From: an uncultured Bacteroidota bacterium
GTDB lineage: Bacteria > Bacteroidota > Bacteroidia > Bacteroidales > UBA12077
Assembly (NCBI GenBank): GCA_913055635.1
Contig: CAJXLK010000014.1
Location: forward strand, 27,504-91,503
Length of the DNA: 64,000 nucleotides
Direction of reading: 5' to 3'
The translations under genes and the position numbers were made by a program. The notes under the pieces are model-generated. The model was given only the letters and a program-made list of their open reading frames with translations. It was not told the DNA's origin and did no database searches. Shown one piece after another: positions 50,721-60,674 of this stretch (the stretch's first letter is position 1; every line of letters starts with the position of its first letter).

Positions 50721-51830
50721 TTATTGCGGACCGCTGAAGGTCTTACCGCTGATGTCGGTCAGGATAAAACGATAATCTGTCCTTTTTTTGAGCCTGATAT
50801 CAGAGGGCAGCTCCAACTTCACCCTGGCTTTTGACCCCAGGGGGATTACCAGGCTGTGCTTGCCCGCTTTGATCTTGTTGATATGCGCATTGTTGATTTG
50901 CTGTTGGCTGATGTTTTTTAAATCAGCCTGATCAAACGTATGAAGCACATGGCCGGAGTTGTCCACCATTTTAACCTGGATAATGAAAGCGCCGTATGTC
51001 TCCGGCCCCTTATCGCGGTATAGCTGCAGGCTTAGGGTGGAGTCGCTGATGCGTTTATAATCCATAACCTGGATGTCGGGTTTTTTGGAATAGTTATGCA
51101 ACTGGCCCCAGAGGCCACCGTGATGGACCTGGTTCATGGCGATTACATAGAGGATCACAATACCCGCTGCTGTATAAGCGGTTTTCCTGAAAAACCGGCT
51201 GTTGGAAGCGGGCAGGGGCAGGGTTAAAAATTGCCACCATCTTTTGTTGGCCAAACCCGGATTGCGCCGGTTTAGCAGGCTGTCCAGCGAATAGCTGCCA
51301 CTTCCGTAGAGGGTGATCACCATGCCTATGGCCACCAGCATGGAGGCGATTTGCCATTCATCCAGGCAGGTGGGCCCCAGCCATCCTGATGTATGCATCA
51401 ATCCCACGGCAAGGCCCAGCAAAAGCAATCCACTCAGCCGGGAGAGAAATCCCACGATCAAAAGGATTCCTGCTACCCATTCCGAAACCGTGAAGACATA
51501 GGTGAACACATTCATCTGCTCCGGGTTTTCCACAAAACGCCCGAGCATGCTTTTGAAAAGGCCATTGGCATGGGGGTAAAAAGTGTTGATCTTATGCCCC
51601 AGCCACTGCGGGGCTTCCATAATGTGCTTTTCGGGTACCAGCACCACCCGCCTCCAAAAGGCCGAGAAAAAAAGCCATCCGGCCACCAACCTCAAAGGAA
51701 GCATGATGGCCCCAATGTACTTGTGGGAAGAAGTTTGTTCGCTCATCATTCGGAATTTGATTTTTATGTTTTTCCACTGATTCGGGGAACCAATGGCCAG
51801 GGGGCTTTGTTCATGAATGGCCCCAAACAT
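50721..51830 (-). CDS. DoxX/TQO small-subunit (DoxD)-like membrane protein with C-terminal DoxA-like domain
   Basis: LPLRLVAGWLFFSAFWRR, EWVAGILLIVGFLSRLSGLLLLG, GWLGPTCLDEWQIASML. Likely true start near 51746-51749 (MMSEQTSSHKY). Confidence 0.75.
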   Translation of the reverse strand: MFGAIHEQSPLAIGSPNQWKNIKIKFRMMSEQTSSHKYIGAIMLPLRLVAGWLFFSAFWRRVVLVPEKHIMEAPQWLGHKINTFYPHANGLFKSMLGRFVENPEQMNVFTYVFTVSEWVAGILLIVGFLSRLSGLLLLGLAVGLMHTSGWLGPTCLDEWQIASMLVAIGMVITLYGSGSYSLDSLLNRRNPGLANKRWWQFLTLPLPASNSRFFRKTAYTAAGIVILYVIAMNQVHHGGLWGQLHNYSKKPDIQVMDYKRISDSTLSLQLYRDKGPETYGAFIIQVKMVDNSGHVLHTFDQADLKNISQQQINNAHINKIKAGKHSLVIPLGSKARVKLELPSDIRLKKRTDYRFILTDISGKTFSGPQ

Positions 51831-51993
51831 ACTGGCAGAAAGACATGTTGCCTTTTCTCCGGATTGACCCGCACGCCCCTGAAATCCCCCGATACGGTTG
51901 CCGGTTTAAAAGATCAGCTCAGGTGTTTTGAGATTTTCACAAAAAGACCCTATTTTGCAAATCAATTTCAACCCTTGAAAAAAAAAGACCTAC

Positions 51994-52335
51994 ATGAAAA
52001 TTACCATGGTAAAGAAAATACTCGAAGATGGCAATGAATGCAAGAAATGCCGTGAAGTGAGTGAAAGACTTCAAGCCCATAACGAAATGACAAAAATAGA
52101 CCGTGTGGCTTATGCCGATGTTCGCCAACCCGACTCCGACGGGTTTAAACTGGCAGAAAAACATAACATGGACACCACACCGTTTTTTATCGTTGAAGAT
52201 GAACAGGGTGAAACCGTTTACCGCACCTACCTCGAATTGCGCAAGCATGCCTTTAAGCAGGATCCTGACGAGCAGGATGTTGAGATTGAGAAAAAAAGAC
52301 AGGCCCCGCCCGAAGACGATATGTTTTTTCTCTGA
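51994..52335 (+). CDS. thioredoxin/glutaredoxin-fold-like protein
   Basis: 113 aa with N-terminal NECKKCREVSERL (CxxC) and TPFFIVEDEQGETVYRTYLEL (cis-Pro-like TPF). Confidence 0.65.
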   Translation: MKITMVKKILEDGNECKKCREVSERLQAHNEMTKIDRVAYADVRQPDSDGFKLAEKHNMDTTPFFIVEDEQGETVYRTYLELRKHAFKQDPDEQDVEIEKKRQAPPEDDMFFL

Positions 52336-52591
52336 TTTTTTGTTCCCTTCATAAAACAATCTTTGGGTACATACGGGTGAAGATATTTTGCAAGGATTTG
52401 AATCACAAGGTTTGTGTAGGATGTCCGGGATGAGGGGAGGGTTGTTTGATTGACCCCCAGTGTTTTGTAAGCTTTTGTAATGGATGGCTTTTATCTCCCT
52501 GAGTGTCCTGAAAAAATCTTTCAGGGAATGGGTGATTTTGAATAAAAAATGCGTATCTTTCTATTGATTTTCACCCATTAAAAGCAAAAAA

Positions 52592-55579
52592 ATGAAATTA
52601 AAACCATTAAAAAGCCTTATTTCGGGGGTATTGCTTGCCTCCATCTTTCTTCTATCCTGTCAGTCAGAACAGTTTGAGGTGGGTTCAACCTACCATGGAT
52701 TCAAACTGCTCAAAAAAGAATTCATCCAGGAAGTGAATTCCGATGTCTATTACTTTGAGCATGAGAAAAGCGGAGCGCGGTTGATGAAAATCGCCAACGA
52801 CGACAAGAACAAGACATTCTGTGCCGCTTTTAAAACCCTGCCTCAGTCGGATTGTGGAACACCCCACATCATTGAACATTCGGTGTTGAACGGCTCAAAG
52901 AACTTTCCGGTGAAGAGTCCCTTTACGGTTTTAACCAAGGGATCACTGAATACTTTTCTCAATGCCATGACCGCCAGCGATGTCACGTTTTATCCGGTGG
53001 CCAGTATGAATGACAAGGATTTTCGCAATCTGATGCATGTTTACCTTGATGCGGTCTTCTTCCCGAAGATCTATGAAAATCCTAAAATATTCAAACAGGA
53101 AGCCTGGCATTATGAACTCACCGGCAAAGACAAGCCCGTAGAGTATAAAGGGGTGGTTTATAATGAGATGAAGGGTTCTTTTTCAAATCCTTCCCGGGAG
53201 CTGGGCTATCACATCGATAAACATTTGTTTCCCGATAATACCTACGGTTATTCATCCGGCGGACATCCCGAGGCCATTCCCGATTTGACCTATGAACAGT
53301 TTAAGCAGTTCCACCAGAAATATTATCATCCCACCAACAGCTATTTGTATTTATATGGTGATTCTGACATAAAGCGTGATCTGGCATTCATCCACAAGGA
53401 ATACCTTTCCCAGTTCGGGCGTCTGGACAGGCGGGCTGAGATCAACCACCAGGAACCTTTCGGGAAGATGAAGGAAGTGGTTGAGTATTACCCGGTGGCG
53501 CAGTCGGCTGATACCGAGAACAAGACTTTTTTGGCGATGGACTGGGTTGCCGGGGAAGGCGCCGATCAAAAAATGCAGTTTATGATGGGTTTGCTGGCCG
53601 AGGCACTGGTCAATCATGAATCGGGGCCGGTACGCCTGGCTTTGCAGGAGGCTGGCATTGGCCGCGACATCAACGCTTATTATTCCTCCAATAAGCAGGG
53701 GGTCTTTCAGTTGACCGTCAAAAATGCCAATCTCTCTGATAAGGAGCGGTTCCGGCAGGTGGTCACCCAAACCCTTGAAGATGTTGCCCGAGAAGGCATT
53801 GACCGCGATGTGCTGCAGGGCATCATCAACCGCTATGAATTCCGGTTGCGCGAAGGCGACAACGCCCAAAAAGGCCTTACTTACCTTTTTCAGTCGCGAA
53901 ACGGGTGGCTTTATGGGGATGATCCGTTTTTGAGCCTGAAATGGGAAAAGCCGCTGGCAGCTACCAAACAGGCGGTTGAGGACGGGGAGTTTGAAGAGGT
54001 GATCCGCACGAACCTTTTGAACAACCCCCATTCCTTGCTTATTGCACTGGTTCCAAAACCTGGTCTGCAGGCCGAGAGAAACCAGCGGATTGCCGAAGAA
54101 TGTGCCCAATATAAAGCTTCTCTTTCCGGGGAAGAAAAGGAAAGGCTGATCAAAGAAACCGAAGAACTGATCGCCTACCAGAAAAGAAAGGATGACCCGG
54201 AAGATCTGGCCAAAGTTCCCCTGCTGTCGCTCAGTGAAATTGACAAAAAAGCCGATTATTTCGAGCTTCGGCAGAAGAAGGCCCATGGCCTTGAGCAACT
54301 CCATTACCCAACCTTCACCAATGATATCCTCTACAGCCAGTTCCTCTTCGATGCAAAGGTCATTGACCGGGAACAAATCCCATACATGCGCCTGCTCTCT
54401 TATATCCTGAGCGACCTGAACACGGAAAATTATTCCTTCGGTGAGCTCAACAATGCGCTGAATACCCACCTGGGGGGATTTTCTACCAGCCTTCGCACCG
54501 ATCTTAAAGACCATAACGACGATCAGCTTCAGGCCCATTTTGTGGTCCGGACCAAGGCGCTGAATGAAAAAGCCGACAAACTCTTCGAACTCACCGAAGA
54601 AGTGCTTTACCACTCCAAACTGGATGATAAAGAGCGCCTGAAAACCCTCCTGACCAAGCATCAAGCACGACTCTACGCGATGACCCAGCGCAATGGCCTT
54701 CAGATGGCCATGACCCGCCTCGCTTCTTACTATTCCAACCAGGGGCAGTTTGATGAGCTGACCCGGGGATATAGCTATTATTCTTTCATTAACGAGCTGA
54801 TGGAAAATTATGATGCCCGGTATGAAGAAATCGTGGCTAACCTCGAGGAAGTGGCCGGTCTGCTGTTCAATAAAGACAACATGATCGCCTATGTGGCCTG
54901 TAGCAAAGATGACCTGTCCAAATACAACGACGGGCTCAAGACCCTGGTCCAAAACATGCCCAATGAGCGACATCCCACCCATCAGTGGAAATTCGAGTTC
55001 GAAAAGAAGAATGAAGGGATGCTCACCTCATCTAAGGTCCAGTATGTGACCAAAGGCTATAATTTTAAGAAGCTGGGCTTTGATTACAATGGCAAGATGC
55101 GGGTGATGAACCAGATCCTCTCGCGGGAATGGCTGAACAATCAGATCCGGGTCATCGGTGGTGCTTATGGCGGTTTCTGCGGATTTTCGGAATCCGGAAA
55201 CTTTTATTTTGCTTCCTACCGCGATCCCAATCTGGAGGGAACCATTGAAAACATCGATGCTTCAGCCCGTTTCCTCAAGGATTTCGACCCCAGCGAAGAA
55301 GAGATGCGGCGTTTCATCATCGGAACCATTTCCAATATGGACCGGCCCCGTTCCCCTTCCCAGGAAGGACGCACGGCTTTGTCCTATTACCTGACCCATA
55401 CCTCTAAAAAAGAGGTTCAGACCGTACGCAATGCCGTGCTCTCAACCACCGTGCAAGATATCCGCGGTATGGGCGGGTTTGTGGAGAAGATCCTCAATGA
55501 AAGTGCCCTTTGTGTCTATGGCAACGAAGATAAGATCCGCTCTCAGCAACAGCTTTTTAAAGAGACTTTTACCCTGTAA
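52592..55579 (+). CDS. M16-family metallopeptidase (presequence protease/insulinase-like), lipoprotein
   Basis: GTPHIIEHSVLNGS (HxxEH), YKGVVYNEMKGSFSNPSRELGYHID; lipobox-like LASIFLLSC. Confidence 0.93.
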   Translation: MKLKPLKSLISGVLLASIFLLSCQSEQFEVGSTYHGFKLLKKEFIQEVNSDVYYFEHEKSGARLMKIANDDKNKTFCAAFKTLPQSDCGTPHIIEHSVLNGSKNFPVKSPFTVLTKGSLNTFLNAMTASDVTFYPVASMNDKDFRNLMHVYLDAVFFPKIYENPKIFKQEAWHYELTGKDKPVEYKGVVYNEMKGSFSNPSRELGYHIDKHLFPDNTYGYSSGGHPEAIPDLTYEQFKQFHQKYYHPTNSYLYLYGDSDIKRDLAFIHKEYLSQFGRLDRRAEINHQEPFGKMKEVVEYYPVAQSADTENKTFLAMDWVAGEGADQKMQFMMGLLAEALVNHESGPVRLALQEAGIGRDINAYYSSNKQGVFQLTVKNANLSDKERFRQVVTQTLEDVAREGIDRDVLQGIINRYEFRLREGDNAQKGLTYLFQSRNGWLYGDDPFLSLKWEKPLAATKQAVEDGEFEEVIRTNLLNNPHSLLIALVPKPGLQAERNQRIAEECAQYKASLSGEEKERLIKETEELIAYQKRKDDPEDLAKVPLLSLSEIDKKADYFELRQKKAHGLEQLHYPTFTNDILYSQFLFDAKVIDREQIPYMRLLSYILSDLNTENYSFGELNNALNTHLGGFSTSLRTDLKDHNDDQLQAHFVVRTKALNEKADKLFELTEEVLYHSKLDDKERLKTLLTKHQARLYAMTQRNGLQMAMTRLASYYSNQGQFDELTRGYSYYSFINELMENYDARYEEIVANLEEVAGLLFNKDNMIAYVACSKDDLSKYNDGLKTLVQNMPNERHPTHQWKFEFEKKNEGMLTSSKVQYVTKGYNFKKLGFDYNGKMRVMNQILSREWLNNQIRVIGGAYGGFCGFSESGNFYFASYRDPNLEGTIENIDASARFLKDFDPSEEEMRRFIIGTISNMDRPRSPSQEGRTALSYYLTHTSKKEVQTVRNAVLSTTVQDIRGMGGFVEKILNESALCVYGNEDKIRSQQQLFKETFTL

Positions 55580-55602
55580 ACCTGCTTTTTTATTCTGAGT
55601 TT

Positions 55603-55640
55603 TAGAAAAGGGATGTTGCCTGGCAGCATCCCTTTTTTTG
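55603..55640 (+). terminator. Rho-independent terminator after the peptidase gene
   Basis: AAAAGGGATGTTGCC-TGGCAGCATCCCTTTTTTT. Confidence 0.7.
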
Positions 55641-55657
55641 ATGATCAACGGGTTGAT

Positions 55658-55881
55658 ATGGAGCATTTTACCATGGGATATTTTATTGGGGCATTTTATG
55701 ATCGGATATATTATGCTGAGGCATATCATGATGGTCTGTCTGATGGAGGTCCTACTCATGGTGAATTCCCATTTCATGGTGCCTGCTGTTGTGGTAAATG
55801 AATCATCAGGGTTATGATGGGGGGCATTTCATGATGAACCATGTTATGCCGGGTCGTGTTGTGGTGTGGGGGGTTCTCATG
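55658..55881 (+). repeat. Degenerate 15-nt tandem array (ATGRTG-N9)
   Basis: ATG/GTG anchors at 55658, 55673, 55698, 55713, 55728, 55743, 55758, 55776, 55791, 55814, 55831, 55846, 55861, 55879; most steps are 15, several 18. Confidence 0.65.
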
Positions 55882-55982
55882 TGACAGCTTTGCCGGGTCT
55901 TTAGGTATTAGGGCTCCATGAAGGCTCCATCTGAAGCCGACAATTGGCCCGGCAATAAAAGGTTATATAACGGGCCAAAAAA

Positions 55983-56000
55983 TAGTTGGAATTCCAACTA
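55983..56000. promoter_or_regulatory. Putative MarR operator palindrome
   Basis: TAGTTGGAATTCCAACTA, a perfect 18-bp palindrome about 50 bp upstream of the marR-type start. Confidence 0.65.
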
Positions 56001-56050
56001 AATAGCCGTAGGTTTGCCCCCTTGGATGAACAGGTGAAATTTGAAGCAAT

Positions 56051-56560
56051 ATGAAAAAGCCTCGGAAATTGCATTCCGGATCGCATCCGGAAAGATACAG
56101 GGAAACCCAACCGCACCAGGAGGATCAATCCATCGGCAGGTTGATCTCCATTCTCCACCGGCAGGCGCAGGTGTACTTCCACCACAAGCTTGGCCCGTAT
56201 GGATTGGGTCACGGCCAGATGCCTGTTTTGATGTATATCGTTCACCATGAGGGGGTCACCCAGCATAACATCAGCCAGCATTTCCATTTGGACCGGGGCA
56301 GCACCTCCAGTTTGATCAAGGGCCTGGAGGCCCATGGGTTTGTATACAGGCAACGGGAGGAAACCGATCGCAGGGTGTACCGGTTGTATCAGACCGGAAA
56401 AACCCAACAGCTCCTGCCCGATTTTTATGCCATTTTCCGGGGATGGACCGAGCAGTTGCTGGAAGGATTCACCGACAGGGAGCGGGAGTTAGCCTTTGAC
56501 TTGTTGAACCGGATGCTGGCCAATGCCTGCCGGTATGAAAAAGGGGAGGGGCACCGATGA
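56051..56560 (+). CDS. MarR-family transcriptional regulator
   Basis: GHGQMPVLMYIVHHEGVTQHNISQHFHLDRGSTSSLIKGLEAHGFVYRQREETDRRVYRLYQTGKTQQ. Confidence 0.93.
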   Translation: MKKPRKLHSGSHPERYRETQPHQEDQSIGRLISILHRQAQVYFHHKLGPYGLGHGQMPVLMYIVHHEGVTQHNISQHFHLDRGSTSSLIKGLEAHGFVYRQREETDRRVYRLYQTGKTQQLLPDFYAIFRGWTEQLLEGFTDRERELAFDLLNRMLANACRYEKGEGHR

Positions 56561-57909
56561 AAGTACGCCAGCATGATTTAACCCGGGGGGCCATTTTCCC
56601 CCTTTTTATGAGGTTGACCTGGCCTATGATTATGGGCATCATGGGGATGGTCATGTTCAATTTGGCCGACACCTATTTCATCGGCAAGGTGGGGGTGGAT
56701 GAGTTGGCTGCCATGGGTTTTACTTTCCCGGTGGTGATGGTGGTCAATGCTTTGGCCCTGGGCGTGGGCATAGGAACATCCTCGTTGATATCGCGTTCCA
56801 TTGTGAACCAGGACCGCAAGGTGCTGGCCGGCTATGCCACCGAAGCCATTTTGCTGGGATTGTTGATTGTTTCGGTGATGGTTGCCCTCGGGCAGTTGAC
56901 CATAGAACCGCTTTTTCGGGCAATGGGTGCTTCAGACGATATTTTACCCCTGATTGAGGATTATATGCGGATTTGGTACTGGGGGATGTTGGTGGTGGTT
57001 GTCCCCATGGTGGGCAACAACACGATCCGGGCCACCGGCGATACTTTTACCCCGGGCATGTTCATGACCCTCTCGGCCATTCTGAACATCATCGCCGACC
57101 CCTTTTTGATCCTGGGCTATGGGCCTTTTCCCATGCTCTCGATCAAGGGAGCAGCAATAGCCACGGTCATCGGACGGGGCACGGGAATGGTGCTGACCCT
57201 GTACATACTGATTCACCGTGAAAAATTGATTACGGTGCATTTGCCCCGCCTGCGTGAGGTGGTGCGCACCTGGCGACGAATACTCTATATTGCCGGGCCT
57301 GCCGCTGCCAGTATATTGATCACACCCCTTTCCATAGGCATTGTTACCCGCATTGTCTCTAAATTTGGGGAAGAAGCGGTGGCGGCTTTCGGGGTGGTCT
57401 CGCGCATGGAGATGTTTTCCCTGATCCTGGTCAATGCCCTGGGTTCGGTGATGATCATCTTTGCCGGCCAAAACTGGGGCAAAGGCAAGATCGGCCGGCT
57501 GATTCGCGGCTTTAACGTGGGGGTGTTGGTAGCCCTGGCCTGGGGTATGCTGCTGTTCGTTGTGGCCCAGTTGTGGGCCCGGCCCATTGCCGCCATCTTC
57601 AGCAGCGATGCCAAAGTGGTTCGCATCACAGCCGAATACCTGCTGATTGTATCCTTTAGCTATGGTTTCCAGGGGATTTTAATGGTAGGGGTGAATGTCT
57701 TCAACGGCATCAATCGACCCCTGCCTTCTGCGGGTTTGACCTCGCTGAGGATGTTCGGGCTTTATGTGCCCCTGGCCTGGCTGGCATCGGTGTACTGGAG
57801 CCTGACCGGGGTCTTTTGGTCGGCGTTTTTGGCCAATGTGGTCATTGGCATTTTGACCTATATCTGGTTGAATCGGCATTTACGGGGCAGGAAGCAAATT
57901 CAGCGTTGA
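56557..57909 (+). CDS. MATE-family efflux transporter
   Basis: 450 aa, 12 hydrophobic segments; FNLADTYFIGKVGVDELAAMGFTFPV; ATGA overlap with marR. Confidence 0.95.
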   Translation: MKVRQHDLTRGAIFPLFMRLTWPMIMGIMGMVMFNLADTYFIGKVGVDELAAMGFTFPVVMVVNALALGVGIGTSSLISRSIVNQDRKVLAGYATEAILLGLLIVSVMVALGQLTIEPLFRAMGASDDILPLIEDYMRIWYWGMLVVVVPMVGNNTIRATGDTFTPGMFMTLSAILNIIADPFLILGYGPFPMLSIKGAAIATVIGRGTGMVLTLYILIHREKLITVHLPRLREVVRTWRRILYIAGPAAASILITPLSIGIVTRIVSKFGEEAVAAFGVVSRMEMFSLILVNALGSVMIIFAGQNWGKGKIGRLIRGFNVGVLVALAWGMLLFVVAQLWARPIAAIFSSDAKVVRITAEYLLIVSFSYGFQGILMVGVNVFNGINRPLPSAGLTSLRMFGLYVPLAWLASVYWSLTGVFWSAFLANVVIGILTYIWLNRHLRGRKQIQR

Positions 57910-58040
57910 AGTTGTTTCGGCCGGGCTTGTGTTTGAGGGCTTTGCTTGTTTTGGCCAACAAAAGAAAAGAGACCCGCAGGTATTTTGGATTTGCCAATTA
58001 TTTGTTAACATTGCAGGTGAACCTCAAATATGGTGGTTGA

Positions 58041-58973
58041 ATGAAAGGCATCGAGGTTTTTGCACCGGCTACGGTTTCCAACCTGGGCAGTGGATTTGAC
58101 ATCATCGGGTTTCCGGTGGAAGACATCGGGGATGTGGTGGTGATCAAACCCGTTTCGCAGGCCGAGATACGTATTGTTCATCTTGGGGGGTATGGGGATA
58201 TTCCCCGGGAAGTGGAAAAAAACACGGCTTCTTTTGCTTTGGGGAAGATGTTCCAGAAGCTGGAGGTCAAAAGGGGCGTGGAGTTGGAGATCTACAAGGG
58301 CATCCGCCCGGGCAGCGGCATTGGCTCGAGTGCTGCAAGCGCCGCAGCTGCCCTGACCGGTGCCAATGAATGGCTGGGCAGGCCTTTGAGCCAGCTTCAG
58401 CTGGTGGAACTGGCCATGGAAAGTGAAGGGATGGTATCGGGCAGCCGACATGCCGACAATGTAGCGCCTGCTTTGATGGGAGGCATTACGGTGGTGCGCA
58501 GTTACAACCCCCTGGATATTTTCCGGATTGAACCCCCCGGCCAACTTTACACTGTGCTGCTCCACCCCCACATCGAGGTGAAAACCCAGACCAGCCGCAA
58601 AATACTTCCCCGCCAGGTGAAACTGGAAGATGCCGTCCGCCAGTGGGGCAATGTAGCAGGATTGATTGCTGGCCTTCAGCGCGGCGACTATGATCTGATC
58701 GGCCGGTCAATGGAAGATGTCATTGTTGAACCCGCCCGCGCCCGGTTAATACCCGGTTACGATCAGCTCAAGACTGCCGCCGTGGAGGCTGGTGCCCTGA
58801 ACTGCTCCATCTCCGGGTCAGGCCCTTCCGTGTTGGCTTTGTGCAAAGGCCGGGAAAATGCCGAAAAAGTCAAATCAGCCATGGATCAGGCTTACCAAAA
58901 CCGGCAAATAAGCTTTCAAAGCCTGATTACCAGGGTGAACCCTCGTGGAGCGGTTGTTCAAAGAAAATGGTAG
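58041..58973 (+). CDS. thrB: homoserine kinase
   Basis: EVFAPATVSNLGSGFDIIGF, GSGIGSSAASAAAALTGANEW, LNCSISGSGPSVLALC (GHMP kinase). Confidence 0.93.
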   Translation: MKGIEVFAPATVSNLGSGFDIIGFPVEDIGDVVVIKPVSQAEIRIVHLGGYGDIPREVEKNTASFALGKMFQKLEVKRGVELEIYKGIRPGSGIGSSAASAAAALTGANEWLGRPLSQLQLVELAMESEGMVSGSRHADNVAPALMGGITVVRSYNPLDIFRIEPPGQLYTVLLHPHIEVKTQTSRKILPRQVKLEDAVRQWGNVAGLIAGLQRGDYDLIGRSMEDVIVEPARARLIPGYDQLKTAAVEAGALNCSISGSGPSVLALCKGRENAEKVKSAMDQAYQNRQISFQSLITRVNPRGAVVQRKW

Positions 58974-59117
58974 ACCCCCGCGCTCTGAGACACCATATTC
59001 CCCGAAAAGGGTGTGTCATCAGGAGGTTTTAAATGCATGCTTCGCCCGGCTTTCAAAAAGCCGAGACAATGGTTTAATAAAACAAAATGTAGCACTTGCA
59101 AAATCAAACCGTTTGCC

Positions 59118-60425
59118 GTGAAATTTTATAACATCAATCAACCCCGCGAGCGGGTAAGCTTTCGCCAATCGGTGCTTCAGGGGGCTGCCTCCGGAAAGGG
59201 CCTCTACTTCCCCGAAAATATACCGGTCATTTCTCCATCCCGGCTGGCCGAAATGGAAAAAATGGACCTGCCCCAGCTTGCCGCCCATCTGTTGTACGAG
59301 TTTGTCCGGGAGGATTTTTCCTTTGAATCTTTTGAGGAGCTGTGTCAGCGGGCTTTCAACTTTCCCATCCCCCTTAAGGAAATTGATCCCCGGCTTTATA
59401 CCCTGGAACTGTTCCATGGGCCTTCCCTGGCCTTTAAAGACATCGGGGCCCGTTTTTTATCCCAGACCCTGCAAAAATTTTCCGGCAGTTTTAACCGGGA
59501 AATCACTGTTTTGGTGGCCACTTCCGGTGATACGGGCAGCGCGGTGGCGCAAAGCTTCTTTAATGTGGAAGGCATCCGGGTGGTTTTGCTTTATCCCTCG
59601 GGCAAGGTTAGTGATCTGCAGGAAAAGACCCTGACCACCGTGGGGGGCAATGTGGAGGCCCTGGAGGTGGACGGGGCCTTTGACGATTGCCAGCAACTGG
59701 TCAAACAAGCCTTTGCCGATCAGGAACTCACCTCCCGGCTGGTGTTGACATCGGCCAATTCCATCAATGTGGGGCGTTTCCTGCCCCAAATGGTTTACTA
59801 TTTCTGGGCCCTGTTTCAACTGCCCCGCGATAAACGCAACCGGGTGGTCTTTTCTGTGCCCAGCGGTAACTATGGCAACCTTTCGGCCGGGCTGATGGCC
59901 TGGAAAATGGGCCTGTCTGCGGCCCGGTTTGTGGCTTCCTCCAACATCAACCGGGTGTTTCCCGATTACCTGGATACAGGCCGCTATCAACCCCGCGATC
60001 CGGTATCCACCCTCTCTAATGCCATGGACGTGGGAAACCCCAGCAACTTCGTTCGGATCGCCGAGCTTTTTAACCACGACCATCAAGCCATCCGCCGGCT
60101 GGTGAGTTATTATGTGGGGGATGATCCACAGATCCGCCAAACAATAAGGCAAGTGGCCGAGGAAAAGGATTATATCCTGGATCCCCACGGCGCTGTGGGC
60201 TACCTGGGCTGCCAAAACCAGCTTCAGCCCGGAGAAACCGGTGTTTTCCTGGAAACGGCCCATCCCGCAAAATTTCAAAATACCGTGGAAACATCCATCC
60301 ACAACAAACTGCCCCTGCCCGAATACCTGGACCGAATGTTGAAAAAACAAAAACAGGCCACTCAAATGCCGGCCGATTATCCCTCGTTTAAAGCCTGGCT
60401 GCTTGACCGCCTGGATCAACCCTGA
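59118..60425 (+). CDS. thrC: threonine synthase
   Basis: HGPSLAFKDIGARFLSQTL, VATSGDTGSAVAQSFF, VPSGNYGNLSAGLMAWKMGL. The track start at 59013 adds an unrelated N-terminus; GTG at 59118 (MKFYNINQPRERVSFRQSVLQG) fits better. Confidence 0.92.
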   Translation: MKFYNINQPRERVSFRQSVLQGAASGKGLYFPENIPVISPSRLAEMEKMDLPQLAAHLLYEFVREDFSFESFEELCQRAFNFPIPLKEIDPRLYTLELFHGPSLAFKDIGARFLSQTLQKFSGSFNREITVLVATSGDTGSAVAQSFFNVEGIRVVLLYPSGKVSDLQEKTLTTVGGNVEALEVDGAFDDCQQLVKQAFADQELTSRLVLTSANSINVGRFLPQMVYYFWALFQLPRDKRNRVVFSVPSGNYGNLSAGLMAWKMGLSAARFVASSNINRVFPDYLDTGRYQPRDPVSTLSNAMDVGNPSNFVRIAELFNHDHQAIRRLVSYYVGDDPQIRQTIRQVAEEKDYILDPHGAVGYLGCQNQLQPGETGVFLETAHPAKFQNTVETSIHNKLPLPEYLDRMLKKQKQATQMPADYPSFKAWLLDRLDQP

Positions 60426-60674
60426 AAATATTCCGGAAGTGCCCCCTGGCCTAGTTTAGCGCAAAAAGCTGACTGGTTCGCCTCCAATACCATCGCCAAA
60501 AGTACCCCGTGGTGAATACTTAACCGCCCAGGTGGATAGATATTCTCGCCTCAACCAGCCTGCATCTATACTATAGAAAGGCCATTCGCGTTATAATAAC
60601 ATATTGGGATATCGAGTCAGCGATTGGCTGGCAGCCCTTTTGATTGGCTTCAATTTTCTGTAAATTTGGGGTAT

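Noticed and set aside
53351-54982. 543-aa ORF on the minus strand
   Set aside because: Wholly antisense to the well-supported M16 peptidase; no recognisable domain, and long antisense frames recur throughout this window.
59457-60419. 320-aa minus-strand ORF
   Set aside because: Antisense to threonine synthase; His/Gly-rich artefactual composition.
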